A DNA stretch of 53,289 bases, taken from the NCBI GenBank assembly GCA_013335405.1, contig JAAXVR010000021.1, positions 1-53,289 of the forward strand. Reading direction: 5' to 3'. The notes beneath the pieces were generated by a model. The model ran no database searches. It saw only the letters and a program-made list of their open reading frames with translations, and was not told the DNA's origin. Numbering within the stretch: the stretch's first letter is position 1; each line of letters starts with the position of its first letter. The stretch comes from Chlorobiaceae bacterium. GTDB taxonomy: Bacteria > Bacteroidota > Chlorobiia > Chlorobiales > Chlorobiaceae. Of the stretch, positions 25,127 to 34,002 are shown in pieces. Made by a program: the position numbers and the translations under genes.

Positions 25127-25552
25127 TTATTTAACCAGGTATGCCGTAGCATTGATGACCTCTTCGTCAGTCAGCTGGGCATTGCCGCCTTTCGGGGGCA
25201 TCATGCCTGCTTTGCCGGTAAAGCCTTTGATGGCGTTGCTGTTCACTGCGTCGATACCTTTTGCAAGTCGTTCGGTCCATGCAGCCTTGTCGCCCGGTTT
25301 CGGGGCTCCCATCATGCCGGAATCATGGCAGCCTGCACAGCTTCCATCATAAACAGTTTTACCTGCGGCGAGCTTGGGATCTGCCGGGGTTTCCGCGGCG
25401 GGAGCAGCAGGTGCGGCTGCAGCCGGAGCGGCGCCTTCCGTTTTCTGATCCGGGAACTTCAGGCTGGCTGGCGGTTTTTCAAGGCCGCAGGCCCCGAGGA
25501 AAAGAACGCTTACCGTCAGTAAGGGGAGTACCGATTTTTTGGTCATTGTCAT
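25127..25552 (-). CDS. Lipid-anchored class I cytochrome c
   Basis: A 141-residue paralogue of the neighbouring c-555. It begins with a lipoprotein signal ending FLGAC (Cys ~22), so it should be membrane-anchored in the periplasm. An Ala/Pro-rich flexible linker (about residues 38-58) leads to the heme domain: CAGCH near 75, GDKAAWTERLAKG and KAGMMPPKGGN with the distal Met. An anchored cytochrome could pass electrons to the soluble c-555 or act at a membrane complex; this is inferred from architecture. Start could also be the Met two codons later. Upstream of and on the same strand as the c-555 gene, separated by a hairpin. Confidence 0.85.
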   Translation of the reverse strand: MTMTKKSVLPLLTVSVLFLGACGLEKPPASLKFPDQKTEGAAPAAAAPAAPAAETPADPKLAAGKTVYDGSCAGCHDSGMMGAPKPGDKAAWTERLAKGIDAVNSNAIKGFTGKAGMMPPKGGNAQLTDEEVINATAYLVK

Positions 25553-25623
25553 GCTATGGGTTTTAGGTTGGTATGGTCAATAGGTTGAAAATTTTCCAAT
25601 TTACAGTTTAAAAATTATTCAGC

Positions 25624-27060
25624 TCAAGGCAAAATGCTTTTTTCAGGGGGTATGCTCCCGAGCTGTTGCTGAAGGTCTTTTCGGGAAAGGCCGTAAAGGT
25701 GGGTATAGAAAAGGTTGAAGAGCAGCACGGCGGCTTTTGCACCCGGAGCGGCAAATCCTCTCGCAATGGAGTTTTTGACGGAGAAGATCTTTCCTGTCAG
25801 CTCGGAATAGCTGCCGATGAACTCGTCGAGAGGGATGTTTTTCGGTCTGTAGAGCATTTCCTGGCCGAAGGTGTAGCGGTAAGCGGTGATATCGAGTGGA
25901 TCGAAGAGCAGCCGGCCCTCTTCCCTGAGGCGGTCGAAGACCCGTGTTCCGGGTATGGGGCGGAGGATATTGATGCCAGGGACGTCGAGTTTCGTTTCGC
26001 CGATGAAATCGAGAATTGCCGCAGGGGTATCGAGCGTGTCGCCGTCAAGACCGTAAATGAAACTTCCGTAAAGGCTGATGCCCGCACTCCTGATGTTTTT
26101 AACAGCACCGGCCAGTTCGCTGACCCTGTTCTGATTTTTACGGTGTGCGATACGGCTTTTCGGCTCGATACTTTCAATGCCGACCAGCAATGCGCAGCAG
26201 CCGGAACGGGCAAACGTTTCCAGCAGTTCATGCTGCTGCCCGAGGGTCGTGGTTGCCTGTCCGAACCATCGGATGCCGAGGGGTATGAGACGGCTGAAGA
26301 GTTCGTGGGCGTATTCAGGATCGGCATTGATGGAATCATCGACGAAAAAGAATATTCTTCTGTCGTCTTTGCGGAATCTTGCCACTTCATCAGCAACATC
26401 TTCAACGGCTCTTTTGCGGAGCGTGTGGCCGTTCATGACGTGCACGTTGCAGAAATCGCAGTTGTGCGGGCATCCTCTGCCGGTCTGGATGATGTTGGTC
26501 GTGAAATAACGGTTCGCGACAAGGCTTTTTTTGCTGACGGGCCGGTGAAGGGAGAGATCGGGGAATGACACCGAACGGTAGTGCTGTCTGAGAGAGCCTG
26601 CCTTCAGGTCTTCGAGCACCTCTTTCCACAAGTCTTCGGCTTCGCCCTGGACGAGCACGTCGGCATATGGCCTGCAGTCATCCGGAAAGAGCGTGACATG
26701 GGGACCTCCGAGGGCGACCCTGAAACCCGAGGAGCGGAGCCTTTCTGCAAGTTCGAACGCTTTGCGCGCCATGCCGGTCTGGACGCTGATGCCGACAAGG
26801 TCCCAGTTGCGACTGAAAGGAAACGGTTCGAAACGCATGTCGCAGATGCTCTGCTCGATTCCTTCGACTTCGATGGAGCTGAGAATCATGAGCGAAAGGG
26901 GAGGAATAGCGAACTGGCTCTGCTTGATGATCGAGCGGAGCGAACTGTTGAACCAGGAAAAGAAGGGGTTGGGTTCATGTTCGGCATAGATCGATCGGGC
27001 CCCGTCTACGCCGCTTTCCGATGGAAGAAAAACAAGAAGGACTTTTCTCTGTTGCTGCAT
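25624..27060 (-). CDS. B12-binding-domain radical SAM protein
   Basis: A 478-residue protein. The N-terminal ~170 residues look like a cobalamin-binding domain (VGISVQTGMARKAFELAERLR, VALGGPHVTLFPDD). The radical SAM cluster site is GCPHNCDFCNV near residue 205, followed by RIFFFVDDSIN and GLDGDT. A hydrophobic stretch occurs in the C-terminal part (AAVLLFNLFYTHLYG). Relatives include BchE-, BchQ/R- and HpnJ-type enzymes, so pigment or lipid modification is conceivable in this organism, but the substrate cannot be read from sequence. It begins 4 bp after the BatC-like gene, implying cotranscription. Confidence 0.8.
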   Translation of the reverse strand: MQQQRKVLLVFLPSESGVDGARSIYAEHEPNPFFSWFNSSLRSIIKQSQFAIPPLSLMILSSIEVEGIEQSICDMRFEPFPFSRNWDLVGISVQTGMARKAFELAERLRSSGFRVALGGPHVTLFPDDCRPYADVLVQGEAEDLWKEVLEDLKAGSLRQHYRSVSFPDLSLHRPVSKKSLVANRYFTTNIIQTGRGCPHNCDFCNVHVMNGHTLRKRAVEDVADEVARFRKDDRRIFFFVDDSINADPEYAHELFSRLIPLGIRWFGQATTTLGQQHELLETFARSGCCALLVGIESIEPKSRIAHRKNQNRVSELAGAVKNIRSAGISLYGSFIYGLDGDTLDTPAAILDFIGETKLDVPGINILRPIPGTRVFDRLREEGRLLFDPLDITAYRYTFGQEMLYRPKNIPLDEFIGSYSELTGKIFSVKNSIARGFAAPGAKAAVLLFNLFYTHLYGLSRKDLQQQLGSIPPEKSILP

Positions 27061-27064
27061 GACT

Positions 27065-27718
27065 CTACCAGTCCTTGTCGTTTTTTCTCCCGGCTTCGGT
27101 TTTTTTCTGTCCCGGAATCTGCCGCATCAGTGACGATTCATCTTCCATGGCTTTCTGGAGGAGACGGTCTGCCACGTCACCGTTGGGGCCGGCCTGACCC
27201 CGGGAGCCGCTTCCAGCTCCGGGGCCGGATGATCCGGCGGGCGGAGGCTGTTCGAGTTCCTCGATATATCGACGGACAATTTCGTAATTGATCTTGGCAT
27301 CTCCGTCTCCAGGGTCCTGGAGAAGCACGGTTCTGAAGAGGTGCAGGGAGCTCTTGAAGAGCTGCAGTTTCCGGTTTTTATCCCCGGAGGCGAAGGCGGT
27401 CATCGCAAGGGTGTTGCCCTGGTTGAACATTGATTTCAGCTTCAGGTCCCGCTGTTCCGGCCATCGGGTGAAAAGTGACGAGGCCTGGGGGTATTTTCCC
27501 TGCATGTACCAGGTACATGCGAGGTTGAACGCTGCAGCCCTTGAATCCACGGGCTGCGGATTGAGCCTGAGGAGCTCGAGGAATTTCGCTTCGGCGACAG
27601 GATAGGAATGTCTTTCGAACGAAGCGCATCCCTCCCGCATCAAGCGGTAATCGCGGAAAATCTCCGGTATGGATGCTGCTGAAAGGAGAAGCAGCAGGAA
27701 GACGGGAACTCGTAGCAT
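27065..27718 (-). CDS. BatC-like TPR protein
   Basis: A 217-residue protein with an N-terminal hydrophobic helix (VPVFLLLLLSAASI), probably a signal anchor, then TPR repeats: AAAFNLACTWYMQGKYPQASSLF and SMFNQGNTLAMTAFASGD. It continues with SLHLFRTVLLQDPGDGDAKINYEIV, wording typical of BatC/BatE proteins. The C-terminus is Gly/Pro-rich (GSSGPGAGSGSRG) then charged. The ATG at 27718 is used; a GTG at 27745 has no Shine-Dalgarno. The batA/batB genes are at 35-37 kb, on the other strand. The Bat link is from TPR style and gene set, not certain. Confidence 0.65.
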   Translation of the reverse strand: MLRVPVFLLLLLSAASIPEIFRDYRLMREGCASFERHSYPVAEAKFLELLRLNPQPVDSRAAAFNLACTWYMQGKYPQASSLFTRWPEQRDLKLKSMFNQGNTLAMTAFASGDKNRKLQLFKSSLHLFRTVLLQDPGDGDAKINYEIVRRYIEELEQPPPAGSSGPGAGSGSRGQAGPNGDVADRLLQKAMEDESSLMRQIPGQKKTEAGRKNDKDW

Positions 27719-27804
27719 GCCTTGGTGCTTTTTACCAAGATACACAGAGAGGAGAAAAACGGAAACGTTAAAACATCCATGGGGTTCCTTCAGCGGAGCA
27801 GGTC

Positions 27805-27834
27805 AAAAAAAAGCCCCGCTTTCGACGGCGGGGC
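27805..27834 (-). terminator. Intrinsic terminator after the aminotransferase gene
   Basis: On the minus strand GCCCCGC, an 8-nt loop and GCGGGGC are followed by eight Ts. It lies 31 bp past the stop at 27866 and separates that operon from the BatC-like/radical SAM pair. Confidence 0.88.
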
Positions 27835-27865
27835 CTGGTAAGGGATACCGTGCCTGATCAGCAGG

Positions 27866-29005
27866 TCATTTTCCGAGGAAGGCTTTCTGGACTGCGCTGA
27901 CGCCTGCACCGACCTCGAAATCGAACTTGATATCCTTCAGGGCGCGTTCGATTCCTCCAATCACGGTGAGCATGTCGAGTTCGTCGTAAAACCCGAGGTG
28001 GGAAATGCGGAAAATCTTGCCTTTATAGTCATCCTGTCCGGCAGCGACGGTGATGCCGTTCTTGTTTTTCAGCGATTTGTTGAAAGCCGACCAGTCGACG
28101 CCTTCCGGCAGCCAGACGGGAGTCACGGCAAATGAAGGCGAGCTGCTGAAGAGCTTCATGCCGAGTGCGCTGCATCCTTCACGGCAGGCGGCGGCGAGGC
28201 GTTCATGGCGTTTCCAGATATTTTCGATCCCTTCGGCCTTGACCATCTGCAGGGCTTCGTCGAGTCCGATGACGAGGGTGACGGCAGGGGTGAATGGAGT
28301 GTCTTCGGCAGCGTGCGCTTTCAGGGCTTTTTTCAGGCTCAGGTAGTATTGGGTCATGCCGCTGCGGCCGTTGATGATATCCTGCGCCCTTTCGGAAACC
28401 GCAATGAGCGCAAGCCCCGGCGGCATCATCAGACCTTTCTGGGAGCCGGTGATGCAGATATCCGCGCCCCAGTCGTCGAAATGGAATTCGTGGGCGCCGA
28501 CTGCTGTGATGCCGTCGACAAGGATGAGCGCGTCTGATTTTTCACGGATAAGCGCACAGAGTGCCTTGACATCGGTTGCCGTGCCGGTGGATGTTTCCGA
28601 GTGTGTGATGCATACGCCTCTTGCGTCAGGGTGCTCCCTGAGGAGTTCGGTCATGCGTTCCGGCTGGATTGCTGTTCCCCACTGCACTTTTTCTTCGACG
28701 CAGTTGCCGGTGAAAATACGGACAAGCTGGCCCCAGCGTTCGCCGAATTTACCGGCATTGACGGTGATGACTTTTTCTCCCTGCTGGAACAGGCTCGATA
28801 CCGCCGCTTCCATGCCTCCAGTTCCCGAACAGGTGAGAACCAGGACGGGCTGGGTTGTTCTGAAGAGGTATTTGAGATCTTCATGGACCCTGGTGAGGAT
28901 CTCCATGAATTCCGGGTTTCTGTGGTGGATGATCGGCGCCGCCATGCGAAGCATGACATTTTCAGGTACAGGGGTTGGCCCTGGTGTGAACAATCTTTTT
29001 TTCAT
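27866..29005 (-). CDS. Class V aminotransferase (serine-pyruvate/alanine-glyoxylate type)
   Basis: A 379-residue PLP enzyme. It opens KRLFTPGPTPVPENV, has LTCSGTGGMEAAV for phosphate binding, SETSTGT, VDGITAVGAHEF, and the PLP-binding Lys in GSQKGLMMPPGL. These are hallmarks of the serine-pyruvate/alanine-glyoxylate aminotransferase branch, which interconverts Ser/Ala and glyoxylate or hydroxypyruvate. In autotrophs it may feed serine or glycine synthesis; that role is inferred. Last gene of a tsaD-yajC-carA-aminotransferase run, 50 bp after carA, with a strong terminator. Confidence 0.88.
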   Translation of the reverse strand: MKKRLFTPGPTPVPENVMLRMAAPIIHHRNPEFMEILTRVHEDLKYLFRTTQPVLVLTCSGTGGMEAAVSSLFQQGEKVITVNAGKFGERWGQLVRIFTGNCVEEKVQWGTAIQPERMTELLREHPDARGVCITHSETSTGTATDVKALCALIREKSDALILVDGITAVGAHEFHFDDWGADICITGSQKGLMMPPGLALIAVSERAQDIINGRSGMTQYYLSLKKALKAHAAEDTPFTPAVTLVIGLDEALQMVKAEGIENIWKRHERLAAACREGCSALGMKLFSSSPSFAVTPVWLPEGVDWSAFNKSLKNKNGITVAAGQDDYKGKIFRISHLGFYDELDMLTVIGGIERALKDIKFDFEVGAGVSAVQKAFLGK

Positions 29006-29055
29006 CTCTTCAGAATATGGTTTGGTTAAAGAGAGTTAAAGAGATTCAATTGCCG

Positions 29056-30165
29056 TCAGTTCTTCGCCTCTTCCATGAACGCCGTGAACCGGTCGAAAAG
29101 GTAGTGCGAGTCGTGGGGGCCGGGTGCCGCTTCGGGGTGGTACTGCACGGAAAAACAGGGAAGTTCCCTGTGCCGGATCCCTTCGACGGTATTGTCGTAA
29201 AGGTTGAGATGGGTCATTTCGATATGAGGGGGTATCGAATCGATCTTCACGGCGAAGCCGTGGTTCTGGGACGTGATCTCTATTCTGCCGCTCTCGAGGT
29301 TCTTGACGGGATGGTTGCCTCCGTGATGGCCGAATTTCAGCTTGAAGGTTTCCGCTCCGAAAGCGAGCGAGAGGAGCTGATGGCCGAGGCAGATACCGAA
29401 TATCGGCAGAGGCCTCGTCGTGCGGTTGTACTCCGCAAGTTTCCTGATCGTATCGATCGCATACCCCACGGCGGCAGGATCGCCGGGACCGTTTGAGAGG
29501 AAGACACCGTCGGGGTTCAGTGCGATGATCTCCTCTGCGGTCGTGTCGGCTTTCAGTACCGTCACCCGGCACCCGGCATTCTGCAGCAACCGGAGAATGT
29601 TTGTCTTGATGCCGTAGTCGAGCGCGGCGACATGGAATCTCGCCCCGGCTTTATCGAGTGAGTAATTTTTCGGTGTGGTGACGGTTTTCACGAGGTCCCG
29701 GCCGGTCATTTCGGCGATGCCGAGCACCTTGCTCCTGAGTTCTTCATCGCTTTCGCCGTCTACCGAAAGGATCCCTCTCATCGCTCCCTGCTGGCGGATT
29801 TCCCGAACGAGTTTGCGGGTATCTATTCCCTGGAGGCCCATGACACCCGACTCTTTCAGGAGGGCGTCAAGGCTGCCCTTGGCTTCGTAGTTGCTGTAAA
29901 TATTGGAAAGTTCGCTGACGATGAAGGCCGAAACCCAGATTTTCGAAGATTCATTGTCTTCGCTGTTGATCCCGTAGTTGCCGATGAGCGGATAGGTCAT
30001 CACGACCATCTGGCCGGTATATGATGGATCGGTGAGGATTTCCTGGTACCCGGTGTGGGAGGTGTTGAACACCACTTCGCCGGAGGCCTGCCCGACGCGG
30101 CCGAATGCCGTGCCGTTGTAAACCGACCCGTTTTCAAGTACCAGTTTCGCTGGTGTATGCTGCAT
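29056..30165 (-). CDS. carA: Carbamoyl-phosphate synthase small subunit
   Basis: A 369-residue glutaminase subunit that supplies ammonia to CarB for arginine and pyrimidine synthesis. The N-terminal domain has [14 protein letters not shown]; the class I amidotransferase domain has the nucleophile Cys in [10 protein letters not shown] and the His/Glu of [13 protein letters not shown]. Length is standard. It starts 8 bp after yajC. carB is not in the window. Confidence 0.96.
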   Translation of the reverse strand: MQHTPAKLVLENGSVYNGTAFGRVGQASGEVVFNTSHTGYQEILTDPSYTGQMVVMTYPLIGNYGINSEDNESSKIWVSAFIVSELSNIYSNYEAKGSLDALLKESGVMGLQGIDTRKLVREIRQQGAMRGILSVDGESDEELRSKVLGIAEMTGRDLVKTVTTPKNYSLDKAGARFHVAALDYGIKTNILRLLQNAGCRVTVLKADTTAEEIIALNPDGVFLSNGPGDPAAVGYAIDTIRKLAEYNRTTRPLPIFGICLGHQLLSLAFGAETFKLKFGHHGGNHPVKNLESGRIEITSQNHGFAVKIDSIPPHIEMTHLNLYDNTVEGIRHRELPCFSVQYHPEAAPGPHDSHYLFDRFTAFMEEAKN

Positions 30166-30173
30166 GTTGTCTC

Positions 30174-30527
30174 TTATTCCTTGGTCGCGAGTTTATCGCC
30201 TGTTTCCTGTTTTTCGATAGTGGCTATGGCTGTCCGGTCGAACTTGATCTTGACGTTTTCACTGACCTGGACGAGAACGGTTTTCTTTTCAGTGTCTATC
30301 CCCGCTACGGATCCGTGCAAGCCGCCGATGGTCACGACCTTGTCGCCTCTTTTCAGACTGTCGAGAGTCTTTTCCCGATCCTTCTGTTTTTTCTGCTGCG
30401 GTCTGATCATGAAGAAGTAGAAGACCACGAAGATAAGAACGAGTGGGACTATCTGCAGGTAAGGGTTCGGTGCGGTTCCTCCTGCGGGAGGAGCGAAGAG
30501 AATTACGGAAAGGAGCGTCTGGAGCAT
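30174..30527 (-). CDS. yajC: Preprotein translocase accessory subunit YajC
   Basis: A 117-residue protein with one transmembrane helix ([25 protein letters not shown]), the YajC signature, then [15 protein letters not shown] and a short cytoplasmic domain. YajC associates with SecDF. secD/secF do not follow; the next gene is carA, 8 bp away. tsaD is 77 bp upstream on the same strand. Confidence 0.93.
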   Translation of the reverse strand: MLQTLLSVILFAPPAGGTAPNPYLQIVPLVLIFVVFYFFMIRPQQKKQKDREKTLDSLKRGDKVVTIGGLHGSVAGIDTEKKTVLVQVSENVKIKFDRTAIATIEKQETGDKLATKE

Positions 30528-30604
30528 GGTCGCGCGATAAGAGTAATGGTTTGAAAAAATGTATGAGCTTATTTTTCGAAGAATAATGTAATGTATTTAT
30601 CGAA

Positions 30605-31669
30605 CTATTTCAATTTCGCCTTCTTTGCCGCCTCTGCCTCGAAACTCGCATAGGGAGCGGTATCGTAACGGCGTTCGGGCTTCATGCCCCTCGACAGTCT
30701 GAGGTCGGCGAGGGTCGCTATCATGGCGGCATTGTCGGTGGAAAACCGGGTACCGGGAATATGCAGAGAGAGGCCCTTTTCGCCGCAGGCAGTTTTCATT
30801 GTCTCTCTCAGTGCGGAATTGGCGCTGACCCCTCCGGCGACCGATACCGAGCGGATGCCACGGCTAACTGCAGCTTCAATGGTTTTTTCCACCAGCACCC
30901 CCACAATCGCCCGCTGGACGGATGCGGCGATATCCGGAAGGTGGCTTTCGATGAAAGAGGCGGAGTGTTTCTGCAGGTACGTGAGCACGGATGTTTTCAG
31001 GCCGGAAAAGCTGAAATCGGCATTGCCCCGGTAATTTCTGCTGGTCCGGGAATGCGAGGTCAGCGCCCTCGGGAATTCATGGAAGAAAGGGTCGCCCGAC
31101 ATGGCGAGCCGGTCGATTTCCGGGCCTGCGGGATAGTCGAGGCCCAGCATTTTTCCGGTTTTGTCGAAAGCCTCTCCTGCGGCATCGTCGAGCGTTCTGC
31201 CGATAATTTCGTAGGAGAGATCGGGCTCGACGACGGCGAGCAGGGTATGACCTCCCGAGACGGTCAGTGAAACGAACCGTTCTTCCGGCGGACCGGCGGT
31301 ATCTCCTTCGTCTATGAACGGGGAGAAAATATGGGCTTCGATATGGTTGACCGCAATGAACGGTATGTCGAGCGCGTAAGCGAGTCCCTGGGCGAAACAG
31401 AGCCCGACCATCACGGCCCCGATAAGGCCGGGGCCTGCGGTCGCGGCTATGATATCGAGTTCTTTTTTTGTTATATTGGCTTCAGTTACGGCGGCCTCGG
31501 TTATTGCGACGATCAGCCGCTCGTGTTCTCTTGACGCCAGTTCGGGCACAACGCCGCCGAACCCCGTGTGACAGCGCTGGGAGCTGACCACATTGGAAAG
31601 CACTCTGCCGTCCATGGTGACGGCTGCCGAGGTTTCGTCGCAACTGGTCTCTATCGCGAGAATATTCAT
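30605..31669 (-). CDS. tsaD: tRNA threonylcarbamoyladenosine synthase subunit TsaD
   Basis: A 354-residue ASKHA-fold enzyme that transfers the threonylcarbamoyl group to A37 of ANN-decoding tRNAs with TsaB/TsaE. Motifs: [13 protein letters not shown] at the start, the metal-binding HIEAH near residue 111, VSGGHTLL, and [13 protein letters not shown]. Length is standard (E. coli 337). First gene of the minus-strand run; a plus-strand gene starts 23 bp away, so a divergent promoter must lie in a very short gap. Confidence 0.96.
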   Translation of the reverse strand: MNILAIETSCDETSAAVTMDGRVLSNVVSSQRCHTGFGGVVPELASREHERLIVAITEAAVTEANITKKELDIIAATAGPGLIGAVMVGLCFAQGLAYALDIPFIAVNHIEAHIFSPFIDEGDTAGPPEERFVSLTVSGGHTLLAVVEPDLSYEIIGRTLDDAAGEAFDKTGKMLGLDYPAGPEIDRLAMSGDPFFHEFPRALTSHSRTSRNYRGNADFSFSGLKTSVLTYLQKHSASFIESHLPDIAASVQRAIVGVLVEKTIEAAVSRGIRSVSVAGGVSANSALRETMKTACGEKGLSLHIPGTRFSTDNAAMIATLADLRLSRGMKPERRYDTAPYASFEAEAAKKAKLK

Positions 31670-31692
31670 GGGATCATTTTTTCAGGAAAGCT

Positions 31693-31914
31693 ATGGGCAA
31701 AGCTAACAATCAGGGTAATAATACCAAACCCCGGACGAGGATAAGTATGTTCCATGTCCTTCTCGTGCTCATCGGGGCCGATCTTATCCTGCTTCTCGCC
31801 CCGGAGTACGGTATTCTGAACAGCATTCTCTACATCCCGGACATCTATACATGGCCTTCGCTTGCCGGCGGCATCGCGCTGCTGGTGACGGGTTTCAGGA
31901 AGCTGTACAAATAG
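31693..31914 (+). CDS. Small two-helix membrane protein, hypothetical
   Basis: A 73-residue protein with a basic N-terminus (KANNQGNNTKPRTR) and two hydrophobic segments (FHVLLVLIGADLILLLA and WPSLAGGIALLVTGF). CAGGAAAG precedes the ATG at 31693. No family recognised. Divergent from tsaD; the MoxR gene starts 112 bp downstream. Confidence 0.6.
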   Translation: MGKANNQGNNTKPRTRISMFHVLLVLIGADLILLLAPEYGILNSILYIPDIYTWPSLAGGIALLVTGFRKLYK

Positions 31915-32026
31915 TTGCCGGTCTGAAGCGCCTTACCGCAGATAATGGCGCCCCAGCCTGCAATGCCGGCGGCATCGCGCGCAAGGGGGAGTTCACGATT
32001 TTATCAAGCACAAGGGAGGAGACGGT

Positions 32027-33025
32027 ATGCAGCACGCAGCGGAACTTGAAGAGCTGGGAGTGAAGATAAGGGAAGCGTCCCGGTTCATCGAAAAGTCACA
32101 GGAACAGCTTTCGCGCAAAATCATCGGTCAGCGGGAGGTGATCCAGAGGATTTTCATCGCCCTTCTCGTCAATGGCCACATTCTGCTCGAAGGGGTTCCC
32201 GGTCTTGCCAAGACCCTCATCATAAGAACGTTCGCCACGGCGATGAACCTGAAGTTCCAGCGTATCCAGTTCACGCCGGACATGCTTCCCGCCGATCTCA
32301 TCGGCACGATGATCTACAATCCCAAGGACATGGAGTTCTATCCACGGAAAGGGCCGGTTTTCGCAAATATCATCCTTGCCGACGAAATCAACCGTTCTCC
32401 CGCGAAAGTCCAGTCCGCACTGCTCGAGGCAATGCAGGAGCACCAGGTTACCATCGGCAGCCAGACCTTCGTGCTGCAGGAGCCGTTCCTTGTCCTGGCG
32501 ACGCAGAACCCCATCGAGCACGAAGGCACCTATATCCTTCCTGAAGCCCAGGTGGATCGTTTCATGATGAAGGTGCTGGTCGATTACCCTTCATACGAGG
32601 AGGAGCTCGAAATCATGCTGCAGTCGGCAACGACAGCGGTCGATAAACCGGTGACTCCGGTCGTTCAGCCCGACGACATTTTCCGGGCGAGGGCGCTGAT
32701 CGATCGGATCTATGTCGATCAGAGAGTGCAGCGCTATATTGTCGATCTTGTATTCGCCAGCCGAAAGCCGGCCCAGTACGGCATCGCCGCCCTTGAATCG
32801 ATGATAGAGTTCGGGGCTTCGCCCAGGGCCTCGATTTTCATGCTTCTTGCCTCGAAAGCGCATGCGTTCCTTCAGGAAAGGGCCTACATCACTCCGGAGG
32901 ATGTAAAGGCGGTAGCGTACGATACCCTCAGGCACCGCATCAGGCCGGGCTATGAGGCCGAGGCCGACAATGTACAGTCCGAAGACATCATCAGGCAGAT
33001 ACTGCAGCATGTTCCGGTTCCCTGA
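32027..33025 (+). CDS. MoxR-family AAA+ ATPase
   Basis: A 332-residue AAA+ ATPase of the MoxR group. Walker A is GVPGLAKT near residue 57, Walker B is ILADEINRSP near 119, followed by EAMQEHQVTIG and the sensor-1 ATQNP. MoxR proteins usually act with VWA-domain partners in complex assembly or stress response; VWA proteins follow directly. GGGAGGA lies before the ATG at 32027. First gene of a five-gene moxR-DUF58-DUF4381-batA-batB set. Confidence 0.93.
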   Translation: MQHAAELEELGVKIREASRFIEKSQEQLSRKIIGQREVIQRIFIALLVNGHILLEGVPGLAKTLIIRTFATAMNLKFQRIQFTPDMLPADLIGTMIYNPKDMEFYPRKGPVFANIILADEINRSPAKVQSALLEAMQEHQVTIGSQTFVLQEPFLVLATQNPIEHEGTYILPEAQVDRFMMKVLVDYPSYEEELEIMLQSATTAVDKPVTPVVQPDDIFRARALIDRIYVDQRVQRYIVDLVFASRKPAQYGIAALESMIEFGASPRASIFMLLASKAHAFLQERAYITPEDVKAVAYDTLRHRIRPGYEAEADNVQSEDIIRQILQHVPVP

Positions 33026-33108
33026 AAGCCTGTCCGGCTGATGCCGGGAAGGTGCCGGGGCAAAGGCGGGTGGCAGTGCATATCGGAAAGAGAACAGGGA
33101 GTGAGCGT

Positions 33109-34002
33109 ATGGCGGAAAGGAACGAAGAGTACCTGAAGGAAGTCCAGAAAATCATCAGAAGGGTCGAAATCCGATCGAAACGGATGGCCAGCGAACTGTT
33201 CAGCGGTGAATATCACTCGTCGTTCAAAGGCAAGGGCATTGAATTCAGCAATGTCCGCGAATACCAGTACGGCGACGATGTACGCTCAATCGACTGGAAC
33301 ACATCGGCGCGCAAACACGATCTTTACGTTAAGCTGTTCACCGAGGAACGCGAACGAACTCTGCTTCTCGTGGTCGACGGATCGGCTTCGATGCTTTTCG
33401 GAAGCCGGGTCCGCCTGAAAAAGGAACTTGCGCTCGAACTCTGCGCGGTGCTTGCTTTCAGTGCCATCCAGAACAACGACAAGGTGGGGCTCCTTGTTTT
33501 CACCGACAGGGTCGAAACCTATATCGCACCCCGAAAGGGGAGGCAGCACGTGCTCGTCATCCTCGAAGAGCTTTTCAGGATCAACCCCCAGAGCAGGAAA
33601 ACCGATATCGACGCGGCACTCGGCTTTATCCGCTATACCCTGCGACGGCATGCCATCGTTTTTCTCATGACCGATCTTGTCGACACCGATTACGAAAAGG
33701 GAATGAGGCAGCTCAATACCCGCCATGACTTCGTGCTCGTTCATATCAGCGATCCCCTCGACAAGGCCCTTCCCCGAAGCGCCCTGCTCGATCTCGAAGA
33801 GCCGGAAACCGGACGGCGCCTTATGGTCGATGCCGCAAGCAGGCAGAGAATCGAACGATACCGCCAGGATCAGGCCCGGCAACTCGACGAGCTCAGGCAT
33901 AAACTGCGCAGGATGCGTATCGATACCATTTTTCTCGATACAGACCGCTCGTTCATCGGCGATCTCAACTCTTTTTTCCGGTACCGTGAACGCAAGGTCT
34001 GA
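33109..34002 (+). CDS. DUF58 protein (VWA-like)
   Basis: A 297-residue soluble DUF58 protein. The family signature is the N-terminal GEYHSSFKGKGIEFSNVREYQYGDDVRSIDWNTSARKHDLYVK region (only the order of motifs matters: FKGKG, YGDDVRSIDWN, ARK), then a VWA-type fold with the MIDAS-like DGSASM near residue 92. Universally paired with MoxR. The ATG at 33109 follows AGGGAG. Overlaps the next gene by 17 bp. Confidence 0.9.
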   Translation: MAERNEEYLKEVQKIIRRVEIRSKRMASELFSGEYHSSFKGKGIEFSNVREYQYGDDVRSIDWNTSARKHDLYVKLFTEERERTLLLVVDGSASMLFGSRVRLKKELALELCAVLAFSAIQNNDKVGLLVFTDRVETYIAPRKGRQHVLVILEELFRINPQSRKTDIDAALGFIRYTLRRHAIVFLMTDLVDTDYEKGMRQLNTRHDFVLVHISDPLDKALPRSALLDLEEPETGRRLMVDAASRQRIERYRQDQARQLDELRHKLRRMRIDTIFLDTDRSFIGDLNSFFRYRERKV

